The notes under the pieces are model-generated. The model did not search any database. It was not told where the DNA came from and saw only the letters and a program-made list of their open reading frames with translations. Below are positions 11,351 through 24,901 of a DNA stretch of 64,000 nt, one piece after another. How positions within the stretch are numbered: the stretch's first letter is position 1; the number at the start of each line of letters is the position of its first letter. Position numbers and translations under genes: made by a program. This DNA is from Polytrichum commune. Lineage: Eukaryota > Streptophyta > Polytrichopsida > Polytrichales > Polytrichaceae. The stretch is taken from assembly GCA_950295325.1 (NCBI GenBank), contig OX485805.1, positions 46,340,758-46,404,757 of the forward strand, in the 5' to 3' direction.

Positions 11351-14300
11351 TAGTATGGCTTTGGGCACTCCTATGGTAAGCACGCCTTGTCCAAAACATT
11401 AACCCCTAAATGCCCAAGCCTTCACGCTCGATTTTCGGGTAGGGGCAACATCGGTGCTTCAAATTTTTGTTATGTAGCCACAAAAACTCTAGTTTTCTTA
11501 ATTTCAACCGTATGGATGTGAACTAGACTACCAAATATCCATGTTGAGAATATTTGGAATCAATCGGATCACATTTTCTAGGTCCGATTGACATGTGACC
11601 AAGGCTGTGAGCCTGAATCCGTGCCCACAATTCACTTTAAAAGTTTAAAAGTTCAAAACATTAGGATTGACAATTGTTTAGGTTAGTTAGGGGTTAGGAA
11701 GGATGACAGGATCAAAAGTTTAGTTTGAGTTGAATTGGAATTAGTGAGTTGAGTGCAATTAAAATAAAAAAAACGATTAAATGTTTGTTTTGAAGTAGGT
11801 GGATGTTCGTTTAAGACAGGGGGTTTAGTCCCAAGTTAGGATTAGGCTACGGGTAATCCGGATCAGGAAGGGGGGCTCCGAGAACTCTCGGACTGCGCCG
11901 CATGTTTTCTCCCTTGTTGTTGGTTTTCCGACACCGTGACAGGAGGGTTGTGGTGGAATCAAGGATTTTTTAATGGCAATAGGGTTGGGATGAGGGCCGT
12001 CTCACCAATGCAGAGAGCAGGTCAGCTCAAGTAGAATGGAAGGAGCTGGAAAATGGATTGGATGTGCTGGATTGAATTAGATGTGTGGCCGAGGCAGCTA
12101 AGCTGCATTCGGCGAATCCTTGCTCTTACTGTCTGCATTGGGTGGAACTCAATGGCAACACATTCGGTGAAGAAGGCGGATTAATTGAGAAAGAGAGAGC
12201 AACAACAGAGCCTTGCTCCAGCATTGAGCACTGGGGATTCAACATAGCCGGAGTGAATGCTGGGTAATTCGGTGGAGGGTGGCCTCGAGTAATGTGAACC
12301 AAGCGAGGAAATTAAACTGGGCACGCTGAGTCGTCTTGTTGGGAGTTGGCTGGGAGATGTGGAAGAAGGTGATGTCAGGAGGGTGGTGGGATTCACTGCT
12401 GGTCGGGAGGAATTCATTTGGCGAGGTGCACTGAGCATCCATGCTCAATCTGAACGGCGAGAGGAGAATATGACTGGTATAAAATTCATGTGTGTGTCTG
12501 AAATTGAGGTTTGGGTGTGAACCCAAGGAATTGTGGCTGCCTGTAGCGGACAAACCAAAAATGCGGCTCAACGCAGTGAGAATTCCCTTTCAGTAGCTAG
12601 TGCAAGAGAGTTTGGCTCTCTCGAGTTCATAGAGCGAGTGTAGCAGAGGTGGAAGGAGACTGGTTGAGCTCTGAAGCCGATGTCTGCCAAGCAATTCGGC
12701 CATGAGGAATTTCAGTGACCAGCTCAAAGCTCAAGGATCTGCCCTTGTCAGCCTTAAACCCCCACCCTTGTGCGTCGTAGTCCGGGTAGGAGCCTGAGAC
12801 TCACACATGCTAAATTGCTTGTACTCAACCTTCACTTCATGATTCCAAATGACTCAGGATTATGAAGAGAAACCACACAACTTTCATTCAAGAGTAAAGG
12901 TTCAAAGTATTGAAAAATACTCTATGCATCGGTGGCCATTGCAACCAATATAATTTGCTAAACCCTTAAACCTCCCTCCTAACCTAAAAGATAATTAACT
13001 GTCCTAATCTAAATCCTAATGGCCTTAGGTTTCACCATTACAAGGTGACCAACCAAGCCCCTTAATGCATATCCAGCTAACTTTATGATATTTTTCCCCT
13101 ACCTCTGCACTAACTGATTTCAGATCACCGTAATCCAACCTCCACATTATTAAGCTTCGGTCCTCTCTGAGCTCAACTCGATCCTCTTCACTGCCCTGGT
13201 TGGGTGGCCATTAACCCCCTCTCCGTTGCTGGCCTATCTCGCTCCTTCTCGGCACCCTGAATGGTTAGCCTGTGGTCTCCTCGTAGCTGCTGGAAGCTCA
13301 GCTCCCTGCCACTCAACATTCCACTGACTCTAATCTGCCTTGTGGCTGCCCACTGCAGTCACCGCTCCAGCGTTGCCAAAATTGGGAGGTTCCGCTTGTA
13401 ACTAGCAGCTGCATTGTGGGGGCTAAGCAAACCAGCAGCTGTTAGGATGGAAGATCTCAGTCCGGTGAACCATTCGACCTTACAAGTGAACCAGGCGCCT
13501 CCTTGCAATAGCCCTGCTTCCATGATTCTCTTCTCACCTACTCGTCAGTTCAGATCCCCTTCCTGGTTGTGCATTGTTGCCGAGTAGTGATAGCCGCATC
13601 TTGTTCGATTTCACCCTTCTCTCTACTCATCTGCAGCCTTTCATATTGTGGTGAGTGGTGGCTTCCACCATCAGAAACCACTCAATGAGAAGCAACGAAC
13701 ATCTCCCCCCTAGCAGCATGTGAATTTAACTCAAAGTTAGAAATTTTGGCAGGGGCTCTGCCCCTGCCGCCACTCTGTTTTTTTTCATGTTGCTTCCCGA
13801 GAGAGTGTTCTCCCTCCTGGCTTGCAGTCGAGGCCCCCCTTCCTTAGCTCTCCGAGTATCCAACATTGATAATGGTCTCACCCCTTCCCCGCATGAGCTG
13901 GACCCCCTGGGCGTATGAGTTGGACCCCCTGGGATTTAACCATTTCCTCTGGAATCGCTAAGGCCGACCGGACTAAGTACCATCCCTTTAATCCCACATT
14001 CCTATTCCCCAAAAAACCACACTTGCAACCGCCCCACCCAATTCTAAATCCTACTAACACCCCTGCCTTACAAAACCAATGGTTGCCTGGAACTAAGTCA
14101 CACCTTAAGTATTACCATGATTGTGCCCTCACACTTACTTCCCCAACCCTCAACTTCTAGGGCACGCATTCAACTACTCAATGCCAATTCCAATCTAAAA
14201 ATCAAAGCTTCACTCTTTTTATCATTTTATATATTTGAGTTAGCATCAACGCCTAATCTTTAATAGTTTTAAAGAGCAAACCCTCATGTGGGCACCATAT

Positions 14301-16281
14301 TGGGCTCACAACCCTGTTTGGCCAAGTGGAGGGAAGGCTTTGAGGGAGCCACAACTCCCGTGACTAGTACAACTGCCAAGGGAAGTCTCCAGCAGACAAG
14401 GTAATTCATAACTGGCTCCGAGGTGGGGAGCTGGAGTGACACAGAGGTTCTTCACCGAGTGCCTGTAGCGGGAATCTCACACAGAGGTTGAGGGGTTTGA
14501 ACTGGCTGGGATTTGGAGCAGTGGCCTGGCTGGAAGGAGGGGAAGGAGTCCCGGTCCAGGGCAGTTGAGGACAACCTGGCATTTAGTTGTAGGAGGCGTG
14601 ACAGTAGTTGGTATGAGTTTAATTACTAAGATTTGGGATTGATAGCAGTTAGAGTGGTGGGGAGTAATTAGTGATCCGAGGCAGGGGGCGTGGCCAAACT
14701 GCTTGTTAATTAGGTGTTGGCATTGAATTAACTTAGGGTAGGGACATTAGCAAACTGTAGGGTTTAGGCTTGGGTGTTGAGGTTTAAGGAGTGAGAGTGT
14801 TGGCGACTCTTCACATGATTAAGAGTATTCCTAAATACTCAGACCTTGCGTGGTTTGAATAAAAGATTTGAGTTGGATATTTACACTGTTGGGCATTGGA
14901 AGTTCAATCACAAGTGTTGGGAGGTTGTAGCTGATTACATGTGAGCCTTAGACTACAACGCATAAGGGTGGGGGTTTATGGCTGACAAAGGCCTTTGTTA
15001 AGAGGCAGCTAGCGAGAACTTTGTTTTTTTTGTTTCATGGCCATTTAGGTCAAGCCACAAATTTTTGATAGATGGAAACATTGCCATAATATATTATGTG
15101 GTTGACAATTGAGCTACTACCAGGAAATTGGGTTTTTTTTAAAGAAAATTAGTCCATCATCCTCAAAGTTGAAGGGTCGCATAAGGAAATTTGGGGATAT
15201 TCACTCTTTGATTGGGAGCAAGCAACATGTAGGTGCAAGCATAGTAAAGTGGACCCAAAAAGTGCTCCATTATACTAAATCCATAATTTTTTTGGGGTCA
15301 AAGGCGTAAAAGTAGTAGCATGGTGTTGTTTAAATTGGATTTTTTAATATTTTTCATTATGACCTCTATTGTTGTGCTAAATACTCAAATGTAGAATATC
15401 AAGATGACATCTTCAAAACTTATCATTAAAGGTGACGCTCAAAAGCACATGGTTAAATTTGGTTTTGAACGTACATTTCATGACCTTAAATATTTTGAAG
15501 TTGGAATTTCTTTTCATATTCCTTGAGTTCATTATACACTTGAGGGCATCATCACAAAGCTTTGTAGAAAACCATCAATTTAATGTATTTTTTTTTGTAT
15601 TTTAAACAAATTTTAGACAATTACTTGTTCAATATCACCTATTTGCACACCACTTGCACCGTCTTCTAAAATATGTAGATCACTCTTGGAATTTTTTTGG
15701 TCATTATAAATTGCTTGGCATTGTATCAATATGTCTTTTTTATATGTCTATTAATATTTGTTTTACAAAATTCAAAGTTAGTGTATAGTTTTGCATCACT
15801 TTCACCTAAGCCTGGGCATGGATTAGGCTCTATCCACTTTACTGTGCTTGCACCCATATGCACTAGAAAGACTCCAAATCCATTCGGTCAAGTTGTGCAC
15901 AATCATCACCTGGTCCTAAGGGGAAAAAATTCCCATCCAAACTCGGCATCTCATGTGAAAGATATTAGAGTTATCCTTTAACTCAACCGGAGTTTTAGTA
16001 GGGAGTTGGTTGTTTCGCATGCATAACTTTCCATGTTCGGTAAGTTGTGGGTGCATGCTTGGAGTCAATGTGGAGGTTTGAACGAAGGACCTTCCATATT
16101 GATTCATTGGGTACCAAACTCATTTTGGCATGTCTTGGTTGAGTTAAAGGATAACTCTATTGGCTCCTAAATTTTGGTAGCTCATGGGACTGATTCCCAA
16201 AACAAGCAATTCCAAATTAATTGAATTAAACCCTACATGCTTGGAGTTTGAGGTTTTCATATGTTATTTTGGCCCACTTGG
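11351..16281. other. Gene-poor stretch with diverged inverted repeats
   Basis: No gene can be supported. The clearest structure is an inverted pair: 12741-12809 (CCCTTGTCAGCCTTAAACCC...) matches the reverse complement of 14938-14995 (CCTTTGTCAGCCATAAACCC...) at roughly 85 percent over ~45 bp, with weaker similarity continuing inward. This could be the ends of an old fold-back or MULE-type element. Short open frames such as those near 12.2 kb and 14.0 kb have no coding character that I can recognise. Confidence 0.45.
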
Positions 16282-16470
16282 TAGGGGCACCCCTCGGCAC
16301 TAGGCGCTCCTCGTTTGTGAGGAGCTGCCGCTGCCCGAAACACACTCTGCGTTGCCCGGCTCACGAGGCTGCCCGACTCTGCTAACTTGCCCGACTCCGC
16401 CCCTTATCTCTCTGTGAAGCTCGGGGTTTCACAGAGAGCTCCACAAGGAATTAGCAAAGTGTGTGGCTAA
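16282..16470 (+). repeat. Left terminal inverted repeat of the MULE
   Basis: Begins near GTAGGGGCACCCCTCGGCAC and ends near AAAGTGTGTGGCTAA. It pairs with the reverse complement of 23953-24144, with several small indels. Confidence 0.78.
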
Positions 16471-16984
16471 CTCTGTTGCTCTAGGTAGCCGAGGGGGAGT
16501 GAGTTTCTAGTGAGCACCACAAGCATTGAGGTAAGCATGTGGTTTTTTTTTGTATTAAGTTTTTGTTTTGTTTTGTTTTGTTTTGTGATAGTGTGGAAAA
16601 TGTATAGTATTTAGGGTTTGGTTGAATGGGTTTGAAAGTAGAATTTGAGGTTTAGGTTCTAATTTTCATAGTTTAGGGTTTGATGATGTATTTTTTGAAG
16701 GGTTTAAACTTGTTTCAAATTGTTAGTTAATTAAGCTCATGGAAGGATTAATGTAGAATTAGAAATATGATGATTTGAATTTGGAATAGGGAGTTTTGGG
16801 ACATTTCAATCCATTCATGGTTCCATTCATTGTGGAGATTCATGTAAACATTTGTTTCATTGATTTTAAGGGCTCGAGGGGTTTTTGAAGGTTTTATGAT
16901 AGAGGTCTACGACTCTGTTGATAATCGTTTTGAATCTAACTATGACACATTGTGGATTGTGAAGGTTTCTTTTTTTTCTTCAAC

Positions 16985-17945
16985 ATGGCTATTCCCAAGA
17001 AGAAAGAGTGGAGAACTGAGGAAGCAAAGGAAAGAAGGAGGGAGAACCATTTGGTGGAAAATGAGAGAAACTCTCACAATCAAGCTTTGAAAAGAGCAAA
17101 CGATACGTGATGGCGAAATTGGAAAATGAGCGTGTGAAATACCCAAGGTCAATAGAATAGCTGAGGGAGTCAAACATTGTGCTTTGGTCACCGCAATGGA
17201 GGATGGAAGACTTGATTTTCTAAAACACTACTGCATGAAGAACAAGGCCTTCCTTGTGAATCTCCTCTTCGAATACACCGACCCCCACGTTAGAGCAATT
17301 CGAGATGTTTTGAGTGTCTATGGTGACGATTTGACCGGCGATGAAGATGGATATGATGAGATTCAAACTAGTTTGAATGACTGTGAGTGGGGCTTCTTAG
17401 GTGAGTTTCAAATGAAAATCTCGATCTCTCATTCATTGTTTTTTTTCACACATTTCTAAATTTTAAATTATTTATGCAATCAATTTTAGTTCATTAGAAT
17501 GTACATATCATTTTCATTTTCAATAGTCATTATCTTATATCAATTTCAATTAAAGAAAGATAGCATAGCCCTCATTTAGAATTTTGAAATATGCTCATAA
17601 ACTACTTGTTTCAAAATTGAAGGAGAAGAAGAAACGTTCAATCACAAAGATAAACAAGTGTTGAGGGCAAATGCTCTTGTTTGTGTACTTCAAGCCAATG
17701 AGTACAATTATGCCAAGTCTTTGTGGGATGATGAGGAAGCATGGAAGAAAGCATGGATTATGAAAAAGATGAGGAAGTGGGCACTTCTTTATCCCCTCCG
17801 GAGTCAACAAACCAAAGCAAGACTTAAGCGAAAACGAGAAGAAGCACAAACTAATGCGGAATGCAAGAAGATAGTTAAACATAAGGGACAAGACAAGGCT
17901 AAAAACCAAGTCAAAGGCAAAATACAAGGCAAACGGAAGGTATAA
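16985..17945 (+). pseudogene. Second gene remnant inside the MULE
   Basis: A start (MAIPKKKEWRTEEAKERRREN) is followed by TGA at 17107 and a frame change. Coding-like sequence resumes as MEDGRLDFLKHYCMKNKAF... (17184-17400), which ends at a GTGAGT donor. A further exon (about 17622-17945) encodes ANEYNYAKSLWDDEEAWKKA and a Lys/Arg/Gln-rich tail, ending in TAA. The Lys-rich ends suggest a nucleic-acid-binding or nuclear protein. No family is recognised. Position beside a MULE transposase suggests either an accessory gene of the element or a captured host fragment. Confidence 0.4.
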
Positions 17946-18225
17946 CTTTCAAGCAAAATATAGTGTAGCTATCAAAATATATCATAGTGAAGACAATTGA
18001 TTTTAAATTTATATATTTGTTGTACATAGCATTGTTAAATGCTAATTTGGCTATGATAATGCTATTCTACTTTCAAAGTACGGTCACAATTGCGACATGT
18101 CACCACTTCATCATCTTTTCCTACCATTGTCTTTGTGCTACAAATGTCACAAGTAACTTTAAGAATTCTAGGAAAAATTGATCTTTTTCGTTTGACAATG
18201 GAGACTAACTTGTGAGAAGTGTGTT

Positions 18226-21200
18226 TCAAAGGCGGTCTCTCACTAATCTCCTATCGTGTGTCGTCAATAGCTTTTTTTCCCCATGTCCCATTCTTGTTCT
18301 TTGTACATTTGCTTGAAGAGAAGCTATGGATCCCCTTGAAGGAAGATCAACTATTTGAGGGCGGTCAAATGTAAATGGCTCTTTGAACGATGTTAAAAAT
18401 TTTCTCCCTATTTCAATTTTGTAAAGAACTTCCTCTCTTTTATACTTGTGAATTAAAATTTTACTTTCTTGCATTAAAACCTCTAATTCTTGAAGCAAGA
18501 CAAACAACTCTTGTTCCTTTGATTCCATTGGTAATGCATCTTCCATATTCTCCTCATTCGCCACATTCAAGCTTGTCGTTGCAACGCACGTACCTTCTAT
18601 ATGCGAAAATATTTCGAATCCATCATCTTTGTGTGTATGTGGAAGTAAGTACATATTCACAATCATTTGAACTCCCAAGATATGCTTGCAACTTGACACG
18701 CGCGCCGCACAATCACAAAAGTACGCTTGTAGAGAAACATTGTACTTTGTGGTAAGACAACTTTCACTTCTTACACGGTATAACAATTAATCTTCACTTA
18801 TCACCTCCAAAGTATTTTCCGGGTCCAATTCGAAAGCTTTAAGTATTCTCTTTCCTCCCTTCAACCAGCGTTGATAATATCGATCATTTTCTCTTCTTGA
18901 ATATCTTCCCGAATCACCTAAAACAAAACGTAACAAATTAAAAACATAGTTTAAATTTTACAACTATCGCATTATATAACAAAATGTCATACTATATTAT
19001 AGCCTATTAACCATGACAAAAATATAAACAACTTAGACTGAACTTACTTATGAGTTGAACTTGTTGAAAGTGATCCAACAAGGTAGGCCCCCCAACACGG
19101 GTACCGTCCGCCGCGCTTCTAATGATTGCAACAACTAGATATCGGAGTGAACGATTTACTTTGCCTTGTAACAAAGTGTATTTGATCCACTCCCAATGGC
19201 GTTCAACATGATTAGTAGTATCTATACCGCCATAAGAAAACAATCTTCTGAATTTTGGCCATAAAGCTCTCCACGGAACATCCGGATTACTCCACCCCGA
19301 TCGAAAATAAACATTTACGGTTGGAATGTGTTGAAAATTATTGTACAACTTTTGTAAATGAACTTCAAAATGAGACTCATTAGGACAATCCATCAAAACA
19401 TGCAATGAGTGCCATAACTTCTCTTTATCCGGTTCCGAAACGCGAGTAAGCAAATTCTCACTCTAAGCCTTCATCACATGAAAATGACAAAGAAGAATTC
19501 TCCCTGCAATTTGAACTTTTGTGGCATTCACAAAGCTCCAACAATGAATGTCATTGGAAATGACCTTGTTTATGGAGTTCAAAGACGTTTTATATTTATC
19601 AATGACTATTGCGGAGGGTCTTACCTCTCCGATAGAAGAAAATACCGCGGATAATGCCAACTCAATGGCAATGCCTTCATGTCCTTCATTTTTGTCTTTC
19701 GTACACAATATATAAAATACCGGCATCCCCTTTCCATCTTGATTTGGAACAATAGCCGCATGTAAAGGTAAATTTCATTGGTTTGTTTTGAAAGTAAAAT
19801 CCAATGTCCATGCATTATCATTTGAAATTTTTTTTGTCACAACTCTCATGAATTTATCTTGAATAACTACAACAAACGGTCGCTTCGATCTCTCCGGGTG
19901 CTTTGGTGCATATGGTTGGTAAAATATGACTTTGTCTTGTTCTTGTAGCTTCATCACTTCCACTTGAACGGAATCCCAATCATCCACTCTTAAAGAATCT
20001 AATAAAACCAAATCACCACTTCAATAAGAACGAAAATCATAACACAAAGTAACTCATAAAATAAAAAAAAATAATAATGTAACACACCGTTTAACTTCAT
20101 TGAATATAGCATTTGCTCCACCTCCTTTGTAATAAGGTAGAATCGAAAAGTGACTCGTTCCAATCCTCCAACCATGCTTGTGATTTTTTTCTTCGTTTTT
20201 GGATGCTAATGCAACCGTAGATGTGGACACCATCCGCTTCAAATTCTCCATAGCAATTCTTTCTTGGATGAAGCTACTTGTGCACCTATTCACCTTAGGT
20301 TCAGTTGATGCCCTTCTTTTTCCACCTCTATGACAACGGTAGTATTTAACAACATGAGTTTTACCTTGATAAGTACGAACCCATCGTCGTAGTACAAGGT
20401 GTCTCTCATACAATTTGTCTAATGTCACATCCAATTCTTCAATTGGGACATTGTGCACCTCATCCCATAGTTGAGCATTCAAACAAGTTTCACAAGATTG
20501 AAGACATTTTTCAACATAGGTTAAAAAAATGCCTCCTATTCTAGAATCCATACTCCAATTCTTCTGAATTTTGGATAAGATTGTACGAAACGTCAAATGT
20601 TTACCACAAATATCTACATGAGAAGATTGTACTATCAAGCTCCAATTCTCAATAGAAGGAATTTCTCTATCTTTGAAATCCTTCAACGGTGATAGACCAA
20701 GTCTATCACCAATGTTTATGACTTTCACACTCTCTTGGATTTTTGGCCATCGTTCAATGATATGATGATTATCGTTTGAATCAATGGGACGTCCATGACT
20801 ATGAGAATGTGGTTTAAAACTTGTATCACATTCACGAATTTCATTAAATGTTGGAGTAAACCCACCTTGTAAATACTTGATCATGAAATCTCTACTAGCA
20901 TTTGTAAAATGAACAAATTTTGGAAAAGACTCAATGGGTACATCCGCAAAAGAATGTAAAGTAGGCTCATCAACAAAATTGGGAGTGATCCCAATCAAAG
21001 AAGTGAAGCTTGCATCTCTCCTTCCTTCTTCACACTCTCCTCTTTGCTCTTCATCATCTTCAAACTCTGATTCATAATCGGAGATGTGAAAGTAGGTCTC
21101 TCGGACGGTGCTACATGAAGCAAAATCATTGCTTTCTTGTGGTGCTTGGAGTAGCTCCTCTACACTTACTACATCAAATAACTCTTCTTCAAAATCGGAA

Positions 21201-21246
21201 GGATAAATGCAATCATCACCTAAGAACTCACAATTTTCCTCTATGC
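18226..21246 (-). pseudogene. MULE transposase with SWIM zinc finger, interrupted by stops
   Basis: Four exons can be traced on the minus strand: about 21246-20088, 20018-19048, and 18917-18226, joined by GT-AG introns with matching phases, plus an unplaced first exon. The N-terminal part is acidic, followed by a basic region with CHRGGKRR. The DDE core shows WTLDFTFKTNQ (first Asp), VIDKYKTSLNSI (second Asp), CHFHVMK (the C/H motif) and TTNHVERHWEWIK (Glu). The C-terminus has the SWIM finger CDCAARVSSCKH. Three in-frame stops break it: TGA at 19775-19777 and TAG at 19463-19465, both where Trp would fit, and TAA at 18787-18789. The enzyme would cut and move MULE DNA, but this copy cannot make it. 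Confidence 0.8.
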
Positions 21247-21675
21247 TTTAAGATTATTTTTCAAAAGAAATACACAAAAAAAAACACATTCACCATTCTA
21301 TTACTCAAGTGAGAAGGAAGTAAAATGCACCTTCATGTACTTCAACCCCTAATCATGTTTCCCTCCACTACACTCTCTAACTCAAGAAGTACAAGTAGTC
21401 AAGAAAAAATGAAGAGTTCGTGGAGTGTATGTGGAAAATAAAACCTAGCTATATGTGATGAGTGAGGTCTCAAATGCTTTAATTTGAAATTGAGGTGTCA
21501 TCTTATACTATAGGATATAAAAAGTCATGTTTTTTTATTTGATGACGAGGTGACAATGATTAGAGTGCGTGGATGTGGCGCGATGAGGCTTGCTTCCCAC
21601 CATATTGAAACTTTACGTAAACCACTTTTGTAATTTCTCAAAAATTCACTTCCTTATGCCAAACCCACAAAGTTA

Positions 21676-21901
21676 GTATGAGTAACCACATCACATATCC
21701 ATTCATCTTCAAAAGGATAAGTTAACACTTAAATCCTTATATGAGATTACATCAAACATCCTTTAAATAATTACAATTACATTAACTTGTATGAGTAACC
21801 ACATCACATATCCATTCATCTTCAAAAGGATAAGTTAACACTTAATTCCTTATATGAGATTACATCAAACATCCTTTAAATAATTACAATTACATTAACT
21901 T
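21676..21901. repeat. 113-bp direct duplication
   Basis: Two adjacent copies, 21676-21788 and 21789-21901, differ at about one base. AT-rich and non-coding. Confidence 0.95.
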
Positions 21902-21936
21902 ATGAAATTCCAACAAAAGTCTAGTGTCTAGTAACT

Positions 21937-22717
21937 CTCGGGGAGTTCACTGCGATAATATTAGAAAACAACGTGCGGGAAAATATAGGGTAATTTATAT
22001 TCACAAAAGGAAAAACTTAGAATTTTCTTAGAAGTAATATAGGTGAGTATGTATGATAAAATTTGTATTATAAATAATATAGGCTTGATACAAATTACAC
22101 ATATTTTTAAAATATTTTTAAAAATATACCATAGGATTTAAGGATCCTAGGTTTTTTTTTGAAATAGGGTGTCCTTTGTGTTTAGAGGCGGAAAGATTTT
22201 GGATGAAAAACTAGGAGTTTTGGTTGGTATTGTGTCTGTCTGCTTCAAGCATGATGTTGTAGTATTAACTCTATACCCTTCTACATTATTGCATGGACCC
22301 TATCTTTGTTTGCTTTGTTGTTGGTGTTTTAATTGTTTTTTTTTACATTCAATACCGTTGTGTTTAATTGTGCGTGTAACTTGATTGAGGAACATGGGCT
22401 GATTTTGTTGTTTGAAACTGTTTATGAACACTCTTAATGTAAAACCTTGCTGTGCCTTGGATTTTGGTGACTTAGTACTTTGAATGCTCTTAAACCCTTT
22501 GGAGCAAAATCAAATAATTATAATGAACATACCTAGCTTAAAATTAGAGCTTCATCAAATTTAAAAGTAATTATAGGGTCATTTAAAAAACAATAAATTA
22601 GCAAATTATATAATAATACGGTACAAAAAATTAAGGATGGATAATTAAATACCCCTTGAATAAATACCCTTGTCACGCACGTGTATACATATATACATGT
22701 CTAGTGAACTCCCCGAG
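21937..22717. mobile_element. hAT-like non-autonomous element, copy A
   Basis: Perfect 15-bp terminal inverted repeats CTCGGGGAGTTCACT and its complement, flanked on both sides by the 8-bp duplication TAGTAACT (21929-21936 and 22718-22725). No transposase frame inside its 781 bp. Subterminal sequence (ACAACGTGCGGGAAAATA and ACGCACGTGTATACAT) is shared with copies at 42043-42328 and 39884-40517. It lies inside the MULE, so it inserted later. The 8-bp duplication supports the hAT superfamily, though the terminus is not the usual CAGGG type. Confidence 0.9.
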
Positions 22718-22725
22718 TAGTAACT

Positions 22726-23952
22726 AGTATCGAGCGACCTAAGCGAACGGGGACCTAAGTGAGTGAGCCAGCGTACCAGTCAGCAGAGCCTCAGTAACAC
22801 GGTTCCATAGTCTAGTAACCCAATAACCAATCACAAGTATCAAGTAACGTCACCAATAACCAGTATCAATGTCTAGTCACGAGTAACCATAATGGGGCAG
22901 TCCATAGTCTCAGAACCAAGTCAAAGTCCAAGTGTATTCATAAGAAAGGGGGTAAGACCCTCCTTTTATACTTGCCTCACTGCCTCCACCCAAACCATAT
23001 GGGTTTAATGGGTGAGACGCTCTCCCACTTGGGGTGGTTCACGATTTCCACTCCTCCCTCACTCTTCCCACTGTGAGAGCTTCACCTGCTTACACACTCA
23101 TTCTCACAGGAGGATTTGGCACCTGACACTCATATGCAATCGCCGTAGGTCACTCCCCTTGTAGAGAAGGATATTGACACGTGTGTGGGGAACATAAATT
23201 TAAAGGTAGAATTATCAGATAGCTTGCTCCACTCTTTCTCTCAAGGAAACTCTCAACAAATCCGGTAACTCAGGGAGCAACATAATCATAATTACTCCAG
23301 TGGTATGGATTTCACATCCATCCTCTTAAGAAATCATACTACATTCTTTTCTCAAGATTGCAATACTTATACGCACTCACAGTGTCTTACACTAATTCGG
23401 TCATATAGAACTTAAACTTTTGGTTATTTAATCAATTGGATCCTTCAAAAGTCCAAAGACAGTGTGGAGTAATTGAATCTTCACCGGGTACTTCAAATTT
23501 ACAGCATTTAGTATTCATAAAGTGAACTCATGGAATAACTTATTTTATTTTATTTTTACGTATGTATTGCAAATATCTCACGAAACCATTCACACGATCT
23601 TCATGAAAACAACATTATTATTTACACCAACATTATCCAATCCAAAGAATAGCTAATTTAAGCCCTCTTTATACTAGAGAGGTTAAGGACTAAAGAGGTT
23701 GAGAGCTCTTAACTTCCTTATGGTAATGGAAGTTCTAGAGAGTGCCTTGGTGGATCCCATGTGAATTGACTACAACAAGTCTCTCAATCATTTTGGATGA
23801 CCTGTCAATCAAAATCCTATACTAAGATAGACATGCCTAATCCCAACACAACAATAATATGGACACCTACATTTGAGCGGCATGTGACTGGGTATGAATC
23901 TACAAACAAACACCAAAAAACAATTGGACTAAATGCATAAACTATGCTCAAA
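22726..23952. other. Non-coding right interior of the MULE
   Basis: No gene seen. Short repeats of the type GTATCAAGTAAC / CCAGTATCAATG occur around 22790-22900. Confidence 0.5.
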
Positions 23953-24144
23953 CTAGCCACACACTTAGCTCATTCATTGTGGACCCCTCTGTGAAACCCC
24001 GAGCTTCAGAGTGGGGCGGGCAACTTAGCAGAGTCGGGCAGCGCAGAGCCGGGCAGGGCAGGCAGATTTCCACAGCAGAGGCCAGGCAGCGGCAACTCCT
24101 CACAAACGAGGAGCGCCTAGTGCCGAGGAGGGGCACCACCCTAC
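23953..24144 (-). repeat. Right terminal inverted repeat of the MULE
   Basis: Reverse complement matches 16282-16470. It retains GCTCGGGGTTTCACAGAG and CTCGGCACTAGGCGCTCCTC. Confidence 0.78.
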
Positions 24145-24345
24145 ACAAGTAGATACCTTCCATCCACGTAGATTGCCACCTAGTGGGTCGCAAACCCCAC
24201 TAGAATATTCGGTGGCAACTTATTTTGGTTTGCATGAGCATTTAAAAGTTTAGTAGCAATTCTAGTGGGGCACCCTTTGGATACCCGCAATATTATCTTG
24301 ACATGAAGAGAAAAGCTTGCACAACAAGGGTGAATGAATGGGAGA

Positions 24346-24366
24346 CTAATAATAATAATAATAATA
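24346..24366. repeat. (AAT)n microsatellite
   Basis: Seven or so uninterrupted AAT/ATA triplets. Confidence 0.9.
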
Positions 24367-24901
24367 AAAGTAGTATTCAAAAGGGTTCAAGAAGGTTTCT
24401 AATGCAAATTTCGGAGGACTTTTTCAAAAAACACAACCATCTTTTGGGCCCTACCAACTTTTTGGCTTGTGTTGAGAAGAACAATAACCTTACTCTTGTC
24501 CTTGTAGGAAAAAAAAGAGAATAAAAAAAAACTATCAATTATTCTTATTATACCTATGCATACCGTACGTGATAGGCCAGTTCGACAGTAAGGTGTCGAA
24601 TAATTAATTTAATTTTCACTTTTTACATTCGACAGATGAAACAATATTTTCATCAAAATTCGACGGATGTGAGTAGTAATTTCTCATTCATTCGACTGTT
24701 CCTAACAAACTGTAACGGAATTGCACGTTTCATGATCATAATTTGTTTGTTACAAAAATCTACTCAAGAAACTCTAAACCTTTGAGAGCATTTCTTGTAT
24801 TTGCTTAGGGTTTAGAACACAAACTCTCTATTGTAGTGTTTCTCCTCCTTTTATTGTAGGAAGTCATAGCTTCATAGTCTTGTGTATGCCAAGTAGGAGC
24901 A

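Larger units (their letters stand above)
16282..24144. mobile_element. Mutator-like (MULE) transposon with long terminal inverted repeats
   Basis: Left end 16282-16470 and right end 23953-24144 are inverted copies of each other over ~190 bp, GC-rich compared with the surroundings. They share the blocks CTCGGCACTAGGCGCTCCTC, GCTCGGGGTTTCACAGAG and AGTGTGTGGCTA. The interior holds a decayed MULE transposase on the minus strand and a second decayed gene on the plus strand, the usual content of an autonomous MULE. A 9-bp target duplication is not evident, consistent with age. A hAT-like insertion and a 113-bp tandem duplication lie in its right half. Confidence 0.75.
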
